A stretch of DNA of 64,000 nucleotides, taken from assembly GCA_030446775.1 (NCBI GenBank), contig JAUJMQ010000006.1, positions 1-64,000 of the forward strand. The letters run 5' to 3'. The translations under genes and the position numbers were made by a program. The notes beneath the pieces were generated by a model, which made no database searches, was not told where the DNA came from, and saw nothing but the letters and a program-made list of their open reading frames with translations. Source of the DNA: Egibacteraceae bacterium (GTDB lineage: Bacteria; Actinomycetota; Nitriliruptoria; Euzebyales; Egibacteraceae). Shown here piece by piece: positions 27,970 through 39,401 of this stretch. Each line of letters opens with the position of its first letter. The stretch's first letter is position 1.

Positions 27970-28206
27970 GGAGCCAGCGTATTGCAACCGTATTGCGCGG
28001 GCAACCGCTTCCGAATGAGATCCAGGGCGGCCGCATCGTCGGGCTTACAGGGTGCTACCGGCTGCTCAGGGAGGGGGAAGAGGCGGTGGTGCGTCCTAGG
28101 CTGAAGGGATCCGTGCAGGACGGTCGCCAATGTCTGCGTCGGCGCGGCTGGCGGCGGAACGTGGACGCAGGATGGACAGCCGACCAGGGCTGAGCGGAGG
28201 CGGTGG
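27970..28206. other. Divergent intergenic region between BrnT and the hydrolase
   Basis: Holds the BrnT promoter with two copies of GCAATACG (minus strand, 27983-28002 region), and the hydrolase promoter with -10 TAGGCT at 28097-28102. The latter is preceded directly by GGTGCGTCC, the same nonamer that ends the dispersed repeats. The rest shows no gene. Confidence 0.5.
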
Positions 28207-29157
28207 ATGGGCGACTCGCAGGAGCTCACCTTTCGGGGGACCGCTGGCACGACGCACGCCATCCTGGAGCTGCCCGATGGCCCGGGCCCGCATCCGGGGG
28301 TGGTCCTGGTCGATGGCTCCGGGGGGAACAGCCGCCATGAGTGGGGCGGGTGGCCGCGCTGGGTCGGCTGGCCCGGGGTGGCGACGCTGCGGCACGACAA
28401 GCCAGGCACCGGCGACACGGCGGGTGATTGGCGCGACCAGTCGTTCGACGACCGCGCCGCCGACACGATCGCGGCGGTGGCTGCCTTGGCAGCGTGTGAC
28501 GGCGTCGACGGCGACCGTGTGGGCATCTGGGGTGCGAGCCAGGGAGGCTGGGTTGCGCCACTGGTCGCCAGCCGGTCACCGCAGGTCGCGTTCGTGGGGC
28601 TGCTATCGGCTTCCGGAGTGACGCCGGCAGCGCAGGAGGCCTTCCGCATCGAACGGGCGCTGCAGGAGCGCGGGCTCGCCGGGTCCGAGGCGGGGGCCGG
28701 CATGGAGTGGTTCCATGAGCGCACCGACCGACTGCGCGCGGGTGAGGCGCCTGAATCGGTCTTCGCGTCGGTTCAAGGCCACGCCGCTGCGCCGTGGGCG
28801 GGGGTGGTCGACGAGGGCCTTGACAGGCCAGCGGCGCTCGCCTTCATCCAGCGGTGCTTCGACTTCGACGTGCTGCCCGCGCTCGCGAGCCTCCGCTGCC
28901 CGCTGATGGCCATGTGGGGTGCGGCCGACACGCTCGTGCCGGCGCGCCTGTCGCGGGAGCTGTTCGCCGCTGCCCTGGCCCGCGGTGGCCATCGCGATCA
29001 CGAGCTCCACGTCTTTCCCGGCGGCGACCACGGCTGTTTCATGGCGGATCCCGCCGACGACGTGCCCCGGCATGAGCAGTTCGCGCCGGGATTTCTCGAT
29101 ACGCTGCACGACTGGCTGCGGCGGGTCGGGTCGATTCCCGCTCCGGACATCGGCTAG
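28207..29157 (+). CDS. Alpha/beta hydrolase (dienelactone-hydrolase/BAAT-like)
   Basis: A 316-residue alpha/beta-hydrolase. Nucleophile elbow GIWGASQGGWVAPL (Ser of GASQG), acidic residue in MWGAADTLVPARL, and catalytic His in FPGGDHGCFM. No signal peptide. The early VVLVDGSGGNSRHEWG contributes the oxyanion side. Similar proteins are annotated as acyl-CoA thioesterase-like or generic hydrolases; the substrate is not predictable. GGAGG precedes the ATG. Intact. Confidence 0.87.
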   Translation: MGDSQELTFRGTAGTTHAILELPDGPGPHPGVVLVDGSGGNSRHEWGGWPRWVGWPGVATLRHDKPGTGDTAGDWRDQSFDDRAADTIAAVAALAACDGVDGDRVGIWGASQGGWVAPLVASRSPQVAFVGLLSASGVTPAAQEAFRIERALQERGLAGSEAGAGMEWFHERTDRLRAGEAPESVFASVQGHAAAPWAGVVDEGLDRPAALAFIQRCFDFDVLPALASLRCPLMAMWGAADTLVPARLSRELFAAALARGGHRDHELHVFPGGDHGCFMADPADDVPRHEQFAPGFLDTLHDWLRRVGSIPAPDIG

Positions 29158-29221
29158 GGCTCTCGGCGCGGTCATGACCGGTCGGCTCTCTGGCGTGGTC
29201 GACGGCCCGTTCGGTGCTGCC

Positions 29222-29227
29222 CATACT
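29222..29227 (+). promoter_or_regulatory. -10 box CATACT, leaderless start
   Basis: CATACT ends 7 nt before the ATG (29235) of the HAD phosphatase gene. Confidence 0.5.
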
Positions 29228-29234
29228 GGACACC

Positions 29235-30047
29235 ATGACGACCTCCGCCGCGTTCTTCGACCTGGACCGCACCCTGATGTCGGGCAGCAGCGCCTACCAC
29301 TTCGGCAAGGCGTCCTACCGCGAGGGGTTGCTGCCGCTGCCGCGGTTGGTCGCCGACGGGCTGTCCACGCTGGTGTTCCGGTTCCTCGGCGCCTCCGACG
29401 CGCGCTCGGAGGCGACGCGCGACCGGATCCTGGAGAGCGTCGCCGGCGTGGGCGCCGAGACCTTCCGCCGCATGTCGCCCACCGTCGTCGACGAACTGCT
29501 GGGCCGCATCCGCCCCGAGGCCCAGGCGCTGCTCGACATGCACGTCGAGGCGGGCCGCGACGTCTACATCATCTCCGCCAGCCCCGTGGAGATCGTCAGC
29601 CTGCTCGCCGAGGCTCTGGAGATCTCCGGGGGGCTGGGAACCGAGAGCGAGATCGTCGACGGCGTCTACACCGGACGGCTCGCGGCGCCGTTCTGCTACG
29701 GCGAGGGCAAGGCCGAGGTGATCCGCAAGCTCGTCGCCGACCGCGGCTACGACCTGGCGCAGTGCTACGCCTACTCCGACTCGGCCAGCGACCTGCCGAT
29801 GATGCTCATCGTCGGCCATCCGGTCGCGGTCAACCCCGACCGGGCGATGACCGCGGTGGCGCACCGGCGCGGCTGGCCGGTCGTGGAGTTCAACCGCCAG
29901 GCCAAGCAGGTCGCCAAGCTGTCGGTGGCCGGGGCGCTGACCGCCGGCGGCGCCGCGGGCGGCTGGGTGCTCGGGGCACGTCACGAGCGCCGCGACGCCG
30001 TCCGCCACGCCGAGGCGCACCGCGTGATGCGCCTCGTGCGCCGCTGA
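29235..30047 (+). CDS. HAD-superfamily subclass IB phosphatase
   Basis: A 270-residue HAD-IB hydrolase of the SerB-like group. Motif I FFDLDRTLMSGSS (nucleophile DLD), motif II IISASP, motif III KAEVIRKLVAD, motif IV YSDSASDLPMM. The C-terminal GALTAGGAAGGWVLGARHE is a weakly hydrophobic tail seen in actinobacterial members resembling the lysophospholipid- and phosphoserine-phosphatase-like proteins. Leaderless start behind CATACT. Intact. Substrate unknown. Confidence 0.87.
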   Translation: MTTSAAFFDLDRTLMSGSSAYHFGKASYREGLLPLPRLVADGLSTLVFRFLGASDARSEATRDRILESVAGVGAETFRRMSPTVVDELLGRIRPEAQALLDMHVEAGRDVYIISASPVEIVSLLAEALEISGGLGTESEIVDGVYTGRLAAPFCYGEGKAEVIRKLVADRGYDLAQCYAYSDSASDLPMMLIVGHPVAVNPDRAMTAVAHRRGWPVVEFNRQAKQVAKLSVAGALTAGGAAGGWVLGARHERRDAVRHAEAHRVMRLVRR

Positions 30048-30129
30048 ACGAACCCCCGGGGACGGCGCCCGGGCGCCGGCGGCGTCGGCCGGCCCCGGGG
30101 GATGGGCGCAGGCGCTGCGCCTGGAGGGG

Positions 30130-30932
30130 ATGCCGACGCAGGACGTCGCCGCTGTCGAGTACGCCAACCTCTTGACCGCCGCCGACGCCGAGCCGCGGCT
30201 CGCCGAGGCGCTGTTCGACGCCCCGCTCACGACGCTGGTGGAGCTCCACGGCCTGGTGTGCGCCGGGCTGGTCGACCCGCAGGTGGTCGGCCGCCCGCGG
30301 CGGACGGCGCAGGCGATCGCCGACGGGGCGCAGGGTCGGATCGTCTACCACGCCCCGGACCCCGCCGCCGTTCCGGGGCTCCTCGAGGGGGCTGGCGGCG
30401 TGGTTGTCGTCGGCGGGACGGCGCGGCAGCGCCGCCCTGCCAGCCGTCCTCGTCTCCGCGATCGTCCACGAGCGGCTGCTGGAGTGGCAGCCGTTCGAGG
30501 CCGCGAACGGCAGGGTCGCGCGCGCGGCCGCGCGTCTGGTGCTGCGGGCGCGGGGCGTCGACCCGCTCGGTGCGGCGGTGATCGAGCGGGGCTTCGCCGA
30601 CGATCCGCAGCGCTACTACGCCGAGGTGGCCGCGACGATCCGGCGCCGGGGTGACCTCGGCCGGTGGCTCGAGCGCCACACCGAGGCGGCCGTCACGGCC
30701 CTGCGGCGCGCCGCCGACGTCGTGACGCCGGCTGTGGTGCCGCCGGTCCCGGCGCGGGCACGTCACGCGCTCACCGTCTGGCGCGCCCGGCGAGTCGGTC
30801 ACCGTCACCGAGTACGCCGCGTCGCACGGGGTCAGCCGGGAGACGGCATGGGCGGAGCTGCGGGCGCTGGAGCGGCACGGTTCGCTCGCACGGCAGCCGG
30901 GAACGAGGGGGCTGGGATACCGCCGCCGCTGA
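30130..30932 (+). CDS. Degenerate Fic-fold protein fused to a winged helix, frameshifted
   Basis: The N-terminal EYANLLTAADAEPRLAEALF and LVELHGLVCAGLVDPQVVG resemble Fic inhibitory/core helices. The active-site stretch reads WQPFEAANGRVARAAARLVL, i.e. the HPFxxGNGRxxR motif with His replaced by Gln. After a frame change near 30785 the tail reads SVTVTEYAASHGVSRETAWA then ELRALERHGSLARQ, a winged-helix HTH. Another break lies near 30415. The protein probably begins upstream of the ATG used here, since WAQALRLEG before it also looks conserved. AMPylation is unlikely without the His; a DNA-binding regulator is more plausible. Confidence 0.6.
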
Positions 30933-31026
30933 CTCGCGGGCGCGGGCCGCACCGCTGTGCGGGCCCGGCGGGGTCCCGGCGCAGCGGATGCTGGCGCGCA
31001 CCCGTCCGATCGTGCAAGGATGAAAC

Positions 31027-31046
31027 CCTCCTACAAGGGTAGGAGG
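31027..31046. repeat. Perfect 8-bp inverted repeat upstream of the lipoprotein gene
   Basis: CCTCCTAC-AAGG-GTAGGAGG lies 54 nt before the lipoprotein start and about 95 nt after the Fic-like gene. It could be the terminator of that gene or an operator/leader hairpin of the lipoprotein mRNA. Confidence 0.5.
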
Positions 31047-31099
31047 AGGGGGCACCCCGCAGTGGCGGGACTGCTGAACCCAGATGTTCGGAGGAAGCG

Positions 31100-31252
31100 A
31101 TGAAGAAGAACCTGGTGGCCGGGCTGCTCGCCGGTCTGCTGGCCCTGTCCACGGTCGCGTGCTCCAGCGGCGGCACCGGCGGCGGTACCGGTACCGCAAC
31201 CGACGGCGGCGCCGGCACCGCCACGACGCTCCCGACCGAGGCCTCGAGCTAG
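31100..31252 (+). CDS. Very small predicted lipoprotein
   Basis: A 50-residue ORF: MKKNLVAGLLAGLLALSTVAC, where the cysteine ends a good lipobox (STVAC), followed by SSGGTGGGTGTATDGGAGTA and TTLPTEASS. The mature peptide is only about 30 residues, Gly/Thr-rich and unstructured. GGAGGAAG stands 6 nt before the ATG and a strong terminator follows, so it is a self-contained transcription unit. Function unknown. Confidence 0.75.
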   Translation: MKKNLVAGLLAGLLALSTVACSSGGTGGGTGTATDGGAGTATTLPTEASS

Positions 31253-31277
31253 ACACCAACCGCAAGACCCCGACAGG

Positions 31278-31301
31278 GGCCGCGCCCACCCGGGCGCGGC
31301 C
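31278..31301 (+). terminator. Hairpin terminator after the small lipoprotein
   Basis: GGCCGCGCCC-ACCC-GGGCGCGGCC, a perfect 10-bp stem 26 nt after the lipoprotein stop codon. Confidence 0.8.
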
Positions 31302-31406
31302 TGTCGCGTGGCGCGCCATGCCCGCGCCGGCGCCGGCGTGCTCCGCCGCCGCCGCCGCCGCCGGATGCGCTCGATCGCCGGCAGGCGGGTCCCTCGGACG
31401 CCGACG

Positions 31407-32721
31407 TCAGGTCCGTCGCAGCGACACCATCGTGGCGGATCGCAACGCGTCGAGCCGGTTGCTGCGCCGCACCGTCCAGTCGCCGGCGATCACCGCCGGT
31501 CGCACTGCGGCCACCGCTTCGGTGCAGCGCGTGCGCAGCCCGGCGATCGGCACGGGGTCGAGCGTGCGCCGCCCGGCGCGCATGGCCTCGACGAGCAGCG
31601 GCTCGCCGGCGAGCTGCTCGCCGACGAGCCCGATGACGTCACCGCTGCGCTGGCGCCACACCTGCTTGCGGCCGGGGCTGGTGGTCTTGGCCGGGCTCCC
31701 GCTCAGCTTCATGACCGGCGCGCCGCCGAGCTCGGCGAGCTTGTACACGCCCGACAGCGCCGGGTCCCGACGGGCCGTCAGCAGCGACGTGCCGACGCCG
31801 TAGCCGTCGATGGGCACCTCGGCCTGCTCCAGCGCCGCGACGGCGTGCGCGTCCAGGTCGCCGGACGCCAGGATCTGCACGCCGGGGAAGCCGGCCTCGT
31901 CCAGCAGCCGGCGTGACTCGCATGCCAGCGCCGCGAGGTCGCCGGAGTCCAGCCGCACCCCGGACAGCCGGCCGCCGGCGGCGGCGAGCTCCCGCGCGAC
32001 CGTGATCGCGTTGGGGATCCGCTTCCGAGGGTGTCATAGGTGTCCACCAGCAGGACGCAGTTGCGCGGGAAGGCGCGGGCGTAGGCGCGGAACGACTCCA
32101 GCTCGCTCGCGAAGGCCATGACCCACGCGTGGGCCATCGTCCCGGACACGGCCACGTCGTAGCGCCGGCCCGCCGCCACGTTGGAGGTCGCGGCGCACCC
32201 GCCGATGAGCGCGGCCCGCGCACCGGTGAGGGCGCCGTCGGGCCCGTGCGCTCGCCGGGCGCCGAACTCCAGCACCGACTTGCCGCGTGCCGCGACGGCG
32301 AGCTGCGCGGCGTTGCTCGCGACGAGGGAGCTGTAGCAGATCCGGTTGAGCAGCGCGGTCTCGACGAGCTGCGCCTCGGCCAGCAGGGCGGTGACGCGCA
32401 GCAGCGGCTCGTCGCCGAACACCGGCAGGCCCTCGGGGACCGCCCACACGTCCCCGGTGAACCGCAGGTCACCCAGCACGTCCAGGAACGACCCGTCGAA
32501 CAGGTCCAGCGACGCGAGGTAGCGCAGGTCGTCGTCGTCGAAGCGCAGCGACTCCAGGTGCTCCAAGACGGGCTCGAGCCGCACGCGACGACGAGGTCCA
32601 CCCCCGCCGGCGGGTGGCGGAAGTACAGGTCGAACGTCGCGACCTCCTCGGCGCGCCCGCCGGCGACGTACCCCGCCATCATCGTCAGCTCGTACAGGTC
32701 GGTGAACAGCGCCGTGCTCAC
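31407..32721 (-). CDS. pncB: Nicotinate phosphoribosyltransferase, frameshifted
   Basis: NAD salvage enzyme joining nicotinate and PRPP. Starts STALFTDLYELTMMAGY, then ATFDLYFRHPP, AVPEGLPVFGDEPLLRVTA, LEFGARRAHGPDGA, GTMAHAWVMAF, LLVDTYDTL, SGVRLDSGDLAAL, ILASGDLDAHAVAAL and GYGVGTSLLTARRDPALSGVY, all family motifs in order. Frame breaks near 32583 and 32025. GTG at 32721 with GGGAGGGGG upstream. Degenerate dispersed repeats lie just upstream, between this gene and uvrD2. Confidence 0.92.
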
Positions 32722-32755
32722 GTCGGCATCCCCCTCCCGGGCGGCTGTGGTGGTG

Positions 32756-32818
32756 CACCTCACGCGCCGGGCGGCCTGGTCGTGCACCTCAAGCAAGCGC
32801 CGGGCGGCTCTGGTCGGC
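32756..32818 (-). repeat. Two degenerate partial copies of the dispersed repeat
   Basis: On the minus strand the block GCCGCCCGGCG plus a TGAGGTGCAC edge occurs twice in tandem, overlapping the end of uvrD2 (stop at 32789). The hairpin half of the unit is missing. Similarity to the full units is limited to about 25 bp per copy. Confidence 0.6.
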
Positions 32819-34924
32819 GAGGCCTCGGCCAGGACCCCGCAGGAGGTCCTCGCCGTAGCGGGCGACCTTGGCCGGGCCCATGCCCGTCACGCGGCGCAGC
32901 TCCGCGGGGGTCGTGGGCTGGACGCGGGCGAGCTCGGCGAGCGTCCGGTCGCTGAAGACGACAAAGGCCGGGACCTCGTCGGCATTCGCGCGGGCGCTGC
33001 GCCAGTGCCGCAGGGCGTCGGCGAGCACGGGGCTCGCGCCGCCGCTGAAGCAGGCCCAGCACGCCCCCCGCCTGCGGTCGGCGGAGCCGACCAGCGGGCG
33101 CCCGCAGGCACACTCGCGGGCCGGCCCCTGCGACGGCGCCCCTTTGGCCACGGTGTGCCTCGGGCGGTCGTCGCCGCCGGTCCGCGGGGCGCCCGGCCCG
33201 AGGTTGTACAGCAGCCGGGACGGCCGCCGGCGTACCGTCCTGCCGCCCCACCCGGGCCGCTCCAGCGCCCATGACAGCGTCAGGTGGCGGCGGGCGCGGG
33301 TCACGCCGACGTAGAGCAGCCGCCGTTCCTCCTCGACCTCGGCGTCGGTCTTGGCGTGGGAGATCGGCAACAGCCCCTCCTCGCAGGCGACGAGGAACAC
33401 CGCGTCGAACTCCAGGCCCTTGGCCCTGTGCAGCGTCAGCAGCGTCACGGCACCGCCGTCGCCGGGCGCGTCGGCGCCCTCCGCGGCTCGCCGCTCCAGG
33501 TCGGCGACGACGTCGGCGAACGACGGCGGGGGGTCGGCTGCCGCCACACGGGTGACGGCCTCGACGAGGGCGCCGAGGTTGCGCCAGCGCTCCTGCGCCG
33601 CGTCACCGGCCGGCTCCCGTCTTTCGTCGTAGCCCATCTGCTCGCGCAGGACCCGTCGGACGTCGGCGTCGGGACGCGGCGCGCGGGCCGCGACGGTGTC
33701 CTCCAGCCCCAGCGGGGGAGCGGGAGCGGGGCGTCCGGCGGCGGCGCGAAGGACGGTCAGCGCCTGGCGGATCTCGGGGCGGTCGTAGAAGCCGCCGGCG
33801 CCCCGCACGACGTAGGGCAGGCCGGCGCCGCGCAGCGCGGCCTCGAACGGCTCGGACTGGCTGTTGACGCGGTAGCAGATCGCGATCCCGCCCGGTGCGA
33901 CGCCGCCGTCGATCAGCGCGCGGACGTCGGCGAGCACCGCGTCCACCTCGGCGGCGTCGTCGTCGCACTGCCGGAACCGCGGTGCGGGCCCGGACGCGAG
34001 GGTGGCGCGCAGGCGCTTGCGCGCCGCGTCGGGCTTGGTCCACAGCACGCGGTTGGCGAGGGTGAGGATCTCGGGGGTGGAGCGGTAGTTGTCGCTCAGC
34101 GTCACCGTCCTCGCCCCCGGGAACAGCCGGTGGAAGCCGGTGAGGTGGTCCGACGAGGCGCCGGTGAACGAGTAGATGGTCTGGTCGTCGTCCCCCACGA
34201 CGCACACCTCACGGCCGTCGCCGAGCCAGGCCCGCAGCAGCGCGACCTGGGCCGGGTTGACGTCCTGGAACTCGTCGACGGTGAAGAAGCGGTAGCGGCC
34301 GCGGACCTCCGCGGCGATGTCCGGCCGCTCGGCGATCATCGCGACCGCCCGCAGCAGCATGTCGTCGTAGTCGACGAGCCCCGCCGCGGCCTTGTCGCGC
34401 TCGTAGCGCTGGTAGACGGCGGCCATCTGGTCGGGGGGCAGGGGAGCGTTGCGGTCGCGGGCGGCGGCGGCGTAGCCGTCGGGGTCCAGCCGGCGCGCCT
34501 TCGCCCACTCGATCTCGGCCGCGAGGTCACGGGCCTCGGTGCGGGTGCGCCGGGCGAGCGGGACCAGCAGCCGGACCTTGGACGCCAGCACCTCGGGCAG
34601 CGGACCGGCGTCCAGGCGTGGCCAGAACCAGCGCAGCTGCGCCCACGCCGCGGCGTGGAAGGTCGCGGCGCGCACGGGCGCCGGCAGGCCGAAGCCCCGC
34701 AGCCGACCACGCAGCTCGGTGGCGGCCTTGTCGGTGAACGTGACGGCGAGGATCTGGTCGGGGCGGGCGACGCCCTCGGCGACCTGCACGGCGATGCGGT
34801 GGGTGATCGTGCGCGTCTTGCCGGTCCCTGCGCCCGCCACGATGCACAGCGGCCCGCGGACGGCCTCGGCCGCCTGACGCTGCTCGGGGTTCAGCGCGGC
34901 GAGCAGCTCGGCGGTGGGCCTCAT
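32789..34924 (-). CDS. uvrD2: UvrD2-type superfamily 1 DNA helicase
   Basis: A 711-residue ATP-dependent 3'-5' helicase. Motif I IVAGAGTGKTRTITHR, Ia AVTFTDKAA, II FFTVDEFQDVN, III VVGDDDQTIYSFTGA, IV VTLSDNYRST, V VTLLTLHRAKGLEFDAVFL, VI RRLLYVGVTRARRHL. A four-Cys cluster (CACGRP...CWAC) and a C-terminal HRDC domain (about residues 630-700) are the hallmarks of mycobacterial UvrD2, a repair/replication helicase. Start ATG at 34924, 8 nt behind TACCCT (34933-34938): leaderless. Intact. Confidence 0.92.
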   Translation of the reverse strand: MRPTAELLAALNPEQRQAAEAVRGPLCIVAGAGTGKTRTITHRIAVQVAEGVARPDQILAVTFTDKAATELRGRLRGFGLPAPVRAATFHAAAWAQLRWFWPRLDAGPLPEVLASKVRLLVPLARRTRTEARDLAAEIEWAKARRLDPDGYAAAARDRNAPLPPDQMAAVYQRYERDKAAAGLVDYDDMLLRAVAMIAERPDIAAEVRGRYRFFTVDEFQDVNPAQVALLRAWLGDGREVCVVGDDDQTIYSFTGASSDHLTGFHRLFPGARTVTLSDNYRSTPEILTLANRVLWTKPDAARKRLRATLASGPAPRFRQCDDDAAEVDAVLADVRALIDGGVAPGGIAICYRVNSQSEPFEAALRGAGLPYVVRGAGGFYDRPEIRQALTVLRAAAGRPAPAPPLGLEDTVAARAPRPDADVRRVLREQMGYDERREPAGDAAQERWRNLGALVEAVTRVAAADPPPSFADVVADLERRAAEGADAPGDGGAVTLLTLHRAKGLEFDAVFLVACEEGLLPISHAKTDAEVEEERRLLYVGVTRARRHLTLSWALERPGWGGRTVRRRPSRLLYNLGPGAPRTGGDDRPRHTVAKGAPSQGPARECACGRPLVGSADRRRGACWACFSGGASPVLADALRHWRSARANADEVPAFVVFSDRTLAELARVQPTTPAELRRVTGMGPAKVARYGEDLLRGPGRGLADQSRPALA

Positions 34925-34932
34925 CACCGGCG

Positions 34933-34938
34933 AGGGTA
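34933..34938 (-). promoter_or_regulatory. -10 box TACCCT, leaderless uvrD2
   Basis: The hexamer ends 8 nt before the uvrD2 ATG. Confidence 0.6.
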
Positions 34939-35061
34939 GCGGGGCCTCGCCGGTCAGCCCGCGCTCCCGGTGCGGCCCTGTGACTGCAGCCCGCTCGCCC
35001 CCGGGTCTGCTCTGATCCACCCGCTGGCCACGGAGACCAGAACGAACACCGTGCGGCGGGG

Positions 35062-37161
<2,100 letters not shown>

Positions 37162-37336
37162 GATCCTCCTGGGCGTCGTCGGGTCCGTCGCCGGCGTGCG
37201 TCGGGACGTGATCGGCGAACCACGACAATGCCCCGCCGGCCGCGACCCTACGCACCACCGGCTGGTCCGCGCGACCTTCCGAGGAGCGCCGGCCGACGAC
37301 CCCGCCCCAAGCCACGCGACCTGCGCGGCCGCAGGG

Positions 37337-38887
37337 TCAGCGGATCGCGGTGGGAGGCGCGCCGCCGACGAGCTCCAGGCGCCGTCCCAGCGCCCGCTCG
37401 AAGCGCCTGGCGTTGCGGCCGGCGCCCCAGCGCTCGAGGTCGCCGTCGGTGGCGGCGGCGACCACCAGTCGCACCGCATCGGGCGTGACCTCGGCGGTGA
37501 GGCCGTGCACCGCGCCGGTGCGGCCGGCGTCCAGCCCGTGGGCGACCTGCAGAAGCGCGACGAGGGTGCGCACCGACCGGCGCCGCCTGGACGGCAGGAC
37601 GGCGTACGCGCCGAGGTCGGTCTTGGGCGCGCCGCGCGCGTGGTGGCGCCCGAGGCAGGTCAGGACGGCGACGTCCTCGGGGTCGAAGCCACGCAGGCGC
37701 GCATGCTCGATGAGGTAGGCGCTGTGGCGGGCGTGGTCCTCGGCGGAGATGTGCTCGCCGACGTCGTGGAGCAGGGCGCCGAGCTCGAGCAGCTCGCGGT
37801 CGGCGCCGCCGAGCCCGTGCAGCCGCGCCGTCTGGTCGAACAGCGACAGCGCGAGCCTGGCGACGTGGCGGCTGTGGGCCTCGGGCCAGCCGCAGCGCCG
37901 GCACAGGTCGAGCACGGCCGCGCGGCGGATGGCGTCCGCGTCGCCCGGGGCGGTCAGCGGTTGGTGGCGAGCGAGGGTCTCGAGCAGGATCCCCTCGCGC
38001 AGCGCCCACGCGCCGATCGTCAGGCGGTCCAGACCGAACAGCTCCATCGCGGTCGACAGCAGCACCGTCCCCGCCGGGACCACCGGTGCGCGGCGTGCGT
38101 CGAGCCCCGGGACGCGCCCCCGCTCGGCGGCCCGGAGCGCCAGCAGGAGCTCGGCCGTCGCCTCGAGGTCGTCGCGGCCGACCTCCAGCTGGTTGACCGA
38201 GGTCGGGGCGGTGCCGGCCCGGTGCGTCGCGGCGATCACCGCGAGGTCGGTGAGCGTCCCGCTCGTGCCGACGAGCATCTTCGGCTCGTGCGCCGCGGCG
38301 GCGTCGGCGACCGGCCCGAGCACGTCGGTGACCCGCCGCCGCAGCCGCCGCAGGTCCGCGCGCCGCGGCGGGTCCTGCCGTACGAGCTCGGCGGTCAGCC
38401 GGCCGACGCCCAGCGGCAGGCTGACGGCGGCGCGCAGGCCGGTGGCGTCGCCGACCATGACCTCCAGGCTGCCGCCGCCGAGGTCGAGGCAGACCGCGGG
38501 TGCCGGCTCCAGCACGACGCTGGCCCGCACGGCGGCGAAGATCAGGCGGGCCTCCTCGTCGCCGTCGATGACCCGCACCGCGACACCGGCCTCGGCGGCG
38601 AAGCGGGCGAGGAGCTCGTCGCGGTTGGCGGCGTCACGCATCGCGCTGGTCGCGCACGCGACGAGCTCGGACGCGCCCGCGGCCTCGGCCAGCGCACGGA
38701 AGCGGCGTACCACGCCGACCGCCGCGTCGTCGTGCGGTGGCGGGATGCGGCCCTCACGGGCGACGACGTCGCCCAGTCGGAGCATGTCCTTGTCGCGCAG
38801 GACGGGGGTGATCGTCCCGTCGGGCCTGGTGTCGGCGACCAGGAGGTGGAACGAGTTGCTGCCGAGGTCCAATGCCGCGATCCGCAT
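37337..38887 (-). CDS. ppx: Exopolyphosphatase / pppGpp phosphohydrolase
   Basis: A 516-residue Ppx/GppA of the actin-like ATPase superfamily. [20 protein letters not shown] and [16 protein letters not shown] are the two phosphate-binding motifs; [12 protein letters not shown] and [17 protein letters not shown] also match. The C-terminal region ([17 protein letters not shown]) is an HD-like domain as in two-domain E. coli PPX. Degrades polyP from the ends. ATG at 38887, 7 nt behind TACCAT (38895-38900). Part of a polyphosphate locus with ppk upstream. Confidence 0.92.
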   Translation of the reverse strand: MRIAALDLGSNSFHLLVADTRPDGTITPVLRDKDMLRLGDVVAREGRIPPPHDDAAVGVVRRFRALAEAAGASELVACATSAMRDAANRDELLARFAAEAGVAVRVIDGDEEARLIFAAVRASVVLEPAPAVCLDLGGGSLEVMVGDATGLRAAVSLPLGVGRLTAELVRQDPPRRADLRRLRRRVTDVLGPVADAAAAHEPKMLVGTSGTLTDLAVIAATHRAGTAPTSVNQLEVGRDDLEATAELLLALRAAERGRVPGLDARRAPVVPAGTVLLSTAMELFGLDRLTIGAWALREGILLETLARHQPLTAPGDADAIRRAAVLDLCRRCGWPEAHSRHVARLALSLFDQTARLHGLGGADRELLELGALLHDVGEHISAEDHARHSAYLIEHARLRGFDPEDVAVLTCLGRHHARGAPKTDLGAYAVLPSRRRRSVRTLVALLQVAHGLDAGRTGAVHGLTAEVTPDAVRLVVAAATDGDLERWGAGRNARRFERALGRRLELVGGAPPTAIR

Positions 38888-38894
38888 GCGGCTC

Positions 38895-38900
38895 ATGGTA
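38895..38900 (-). promoter_or_regulatory. -10 box TACCAT, leaderless ppx
   Basis: Ends 7 nt before the chosen ATG and overlaps an alternative upstream ATG (38896), which supports the downstream start. Confidence 0.55.
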
Positions 38901-38927
38901 GGTGGCGGGTCAGACGCCTCTGGCAGC

Positions 38928-39401
38928 TCAGGCGCGCGGTGCCGGGACGTAGTCCGCGTGGACGAAACGGCCCTGGTGGGTGCGCAGCACCCACGTCGAG
39001 CCCTTCGCCCAACGAGGGCGGGGCGGCAGCCGCAGGCCGTCGGCGGCGAGGGCGGCGAGCACCTCGGGGACGATGTCGCCGTGGGTGCACAGCGCCGCCG
39101 CGCGGCCGGCCAGCCTCCGGACCAGCTCGACCGCCGCGCGCGCGTCGCCCTCGGCCAGGGCATCGACGCGCTCGACGGTCAGGTGGTGGGCGGCGGCCAG
39201 CGGCTCGACGGACTGGACGCAGCGCAGGAACGGGCTGGACAGCACCCGCTCGAGCCCCGCACCGTCGAGCGCTCCCGCCACAGCGTCAGGCAGGGCTCGA
39301 GCCTGGGCGAAGCCCTCGGGCGACAGCGGGCGGGCGCGGTCGTCGCCCTGCCAGTGTTCGCGCTCCCCCGCGTCGGCGTGGCGGACGAGCAGCAGGCTCA
39401 G
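38928..39401 (-). CDS. SixA-like histidine phosphatase
   Basis: About 157 residues of the histidine-phosphatase superfamily. LLVRHADAGEREHWQGDDRA has the catalytic RH motif, then RPLSPEGFAQARAL, LSSPFLRCVQSVEPLA and LCTHGDIVPEVLAAL with the second His. Typical of phosphohistidine phosphatases encoded between ppk and ppx. No normal start codon precedes the RH motif in this frame (the frame begins VALSLLLV); a one-base change would create GTGAGC overlapping the ppk TGA, so an indel is likely. Confidence 0.82.
   Translation of the reverse strand: MSLLLVRHADAGEREHWQGDDRARPLSPEGFAQARALPDAVAGALDGAGLERVLSSPFLRCVQSVEPLAAAHHLTVERVDALAEGDARAAVELVRRLAGRAAALCTHGDIVPEVLAALAADGLRLPPRPRWAKGSTWVLRTHQGRFVHADYVPAPRA

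Noticed and set aside
27969-27987. ATG at 27987 as the BrnT start
   Set aside because: The -10 TACGCT lies downstream of it and points to the GTG at 27969; homology also begins after that GTG.
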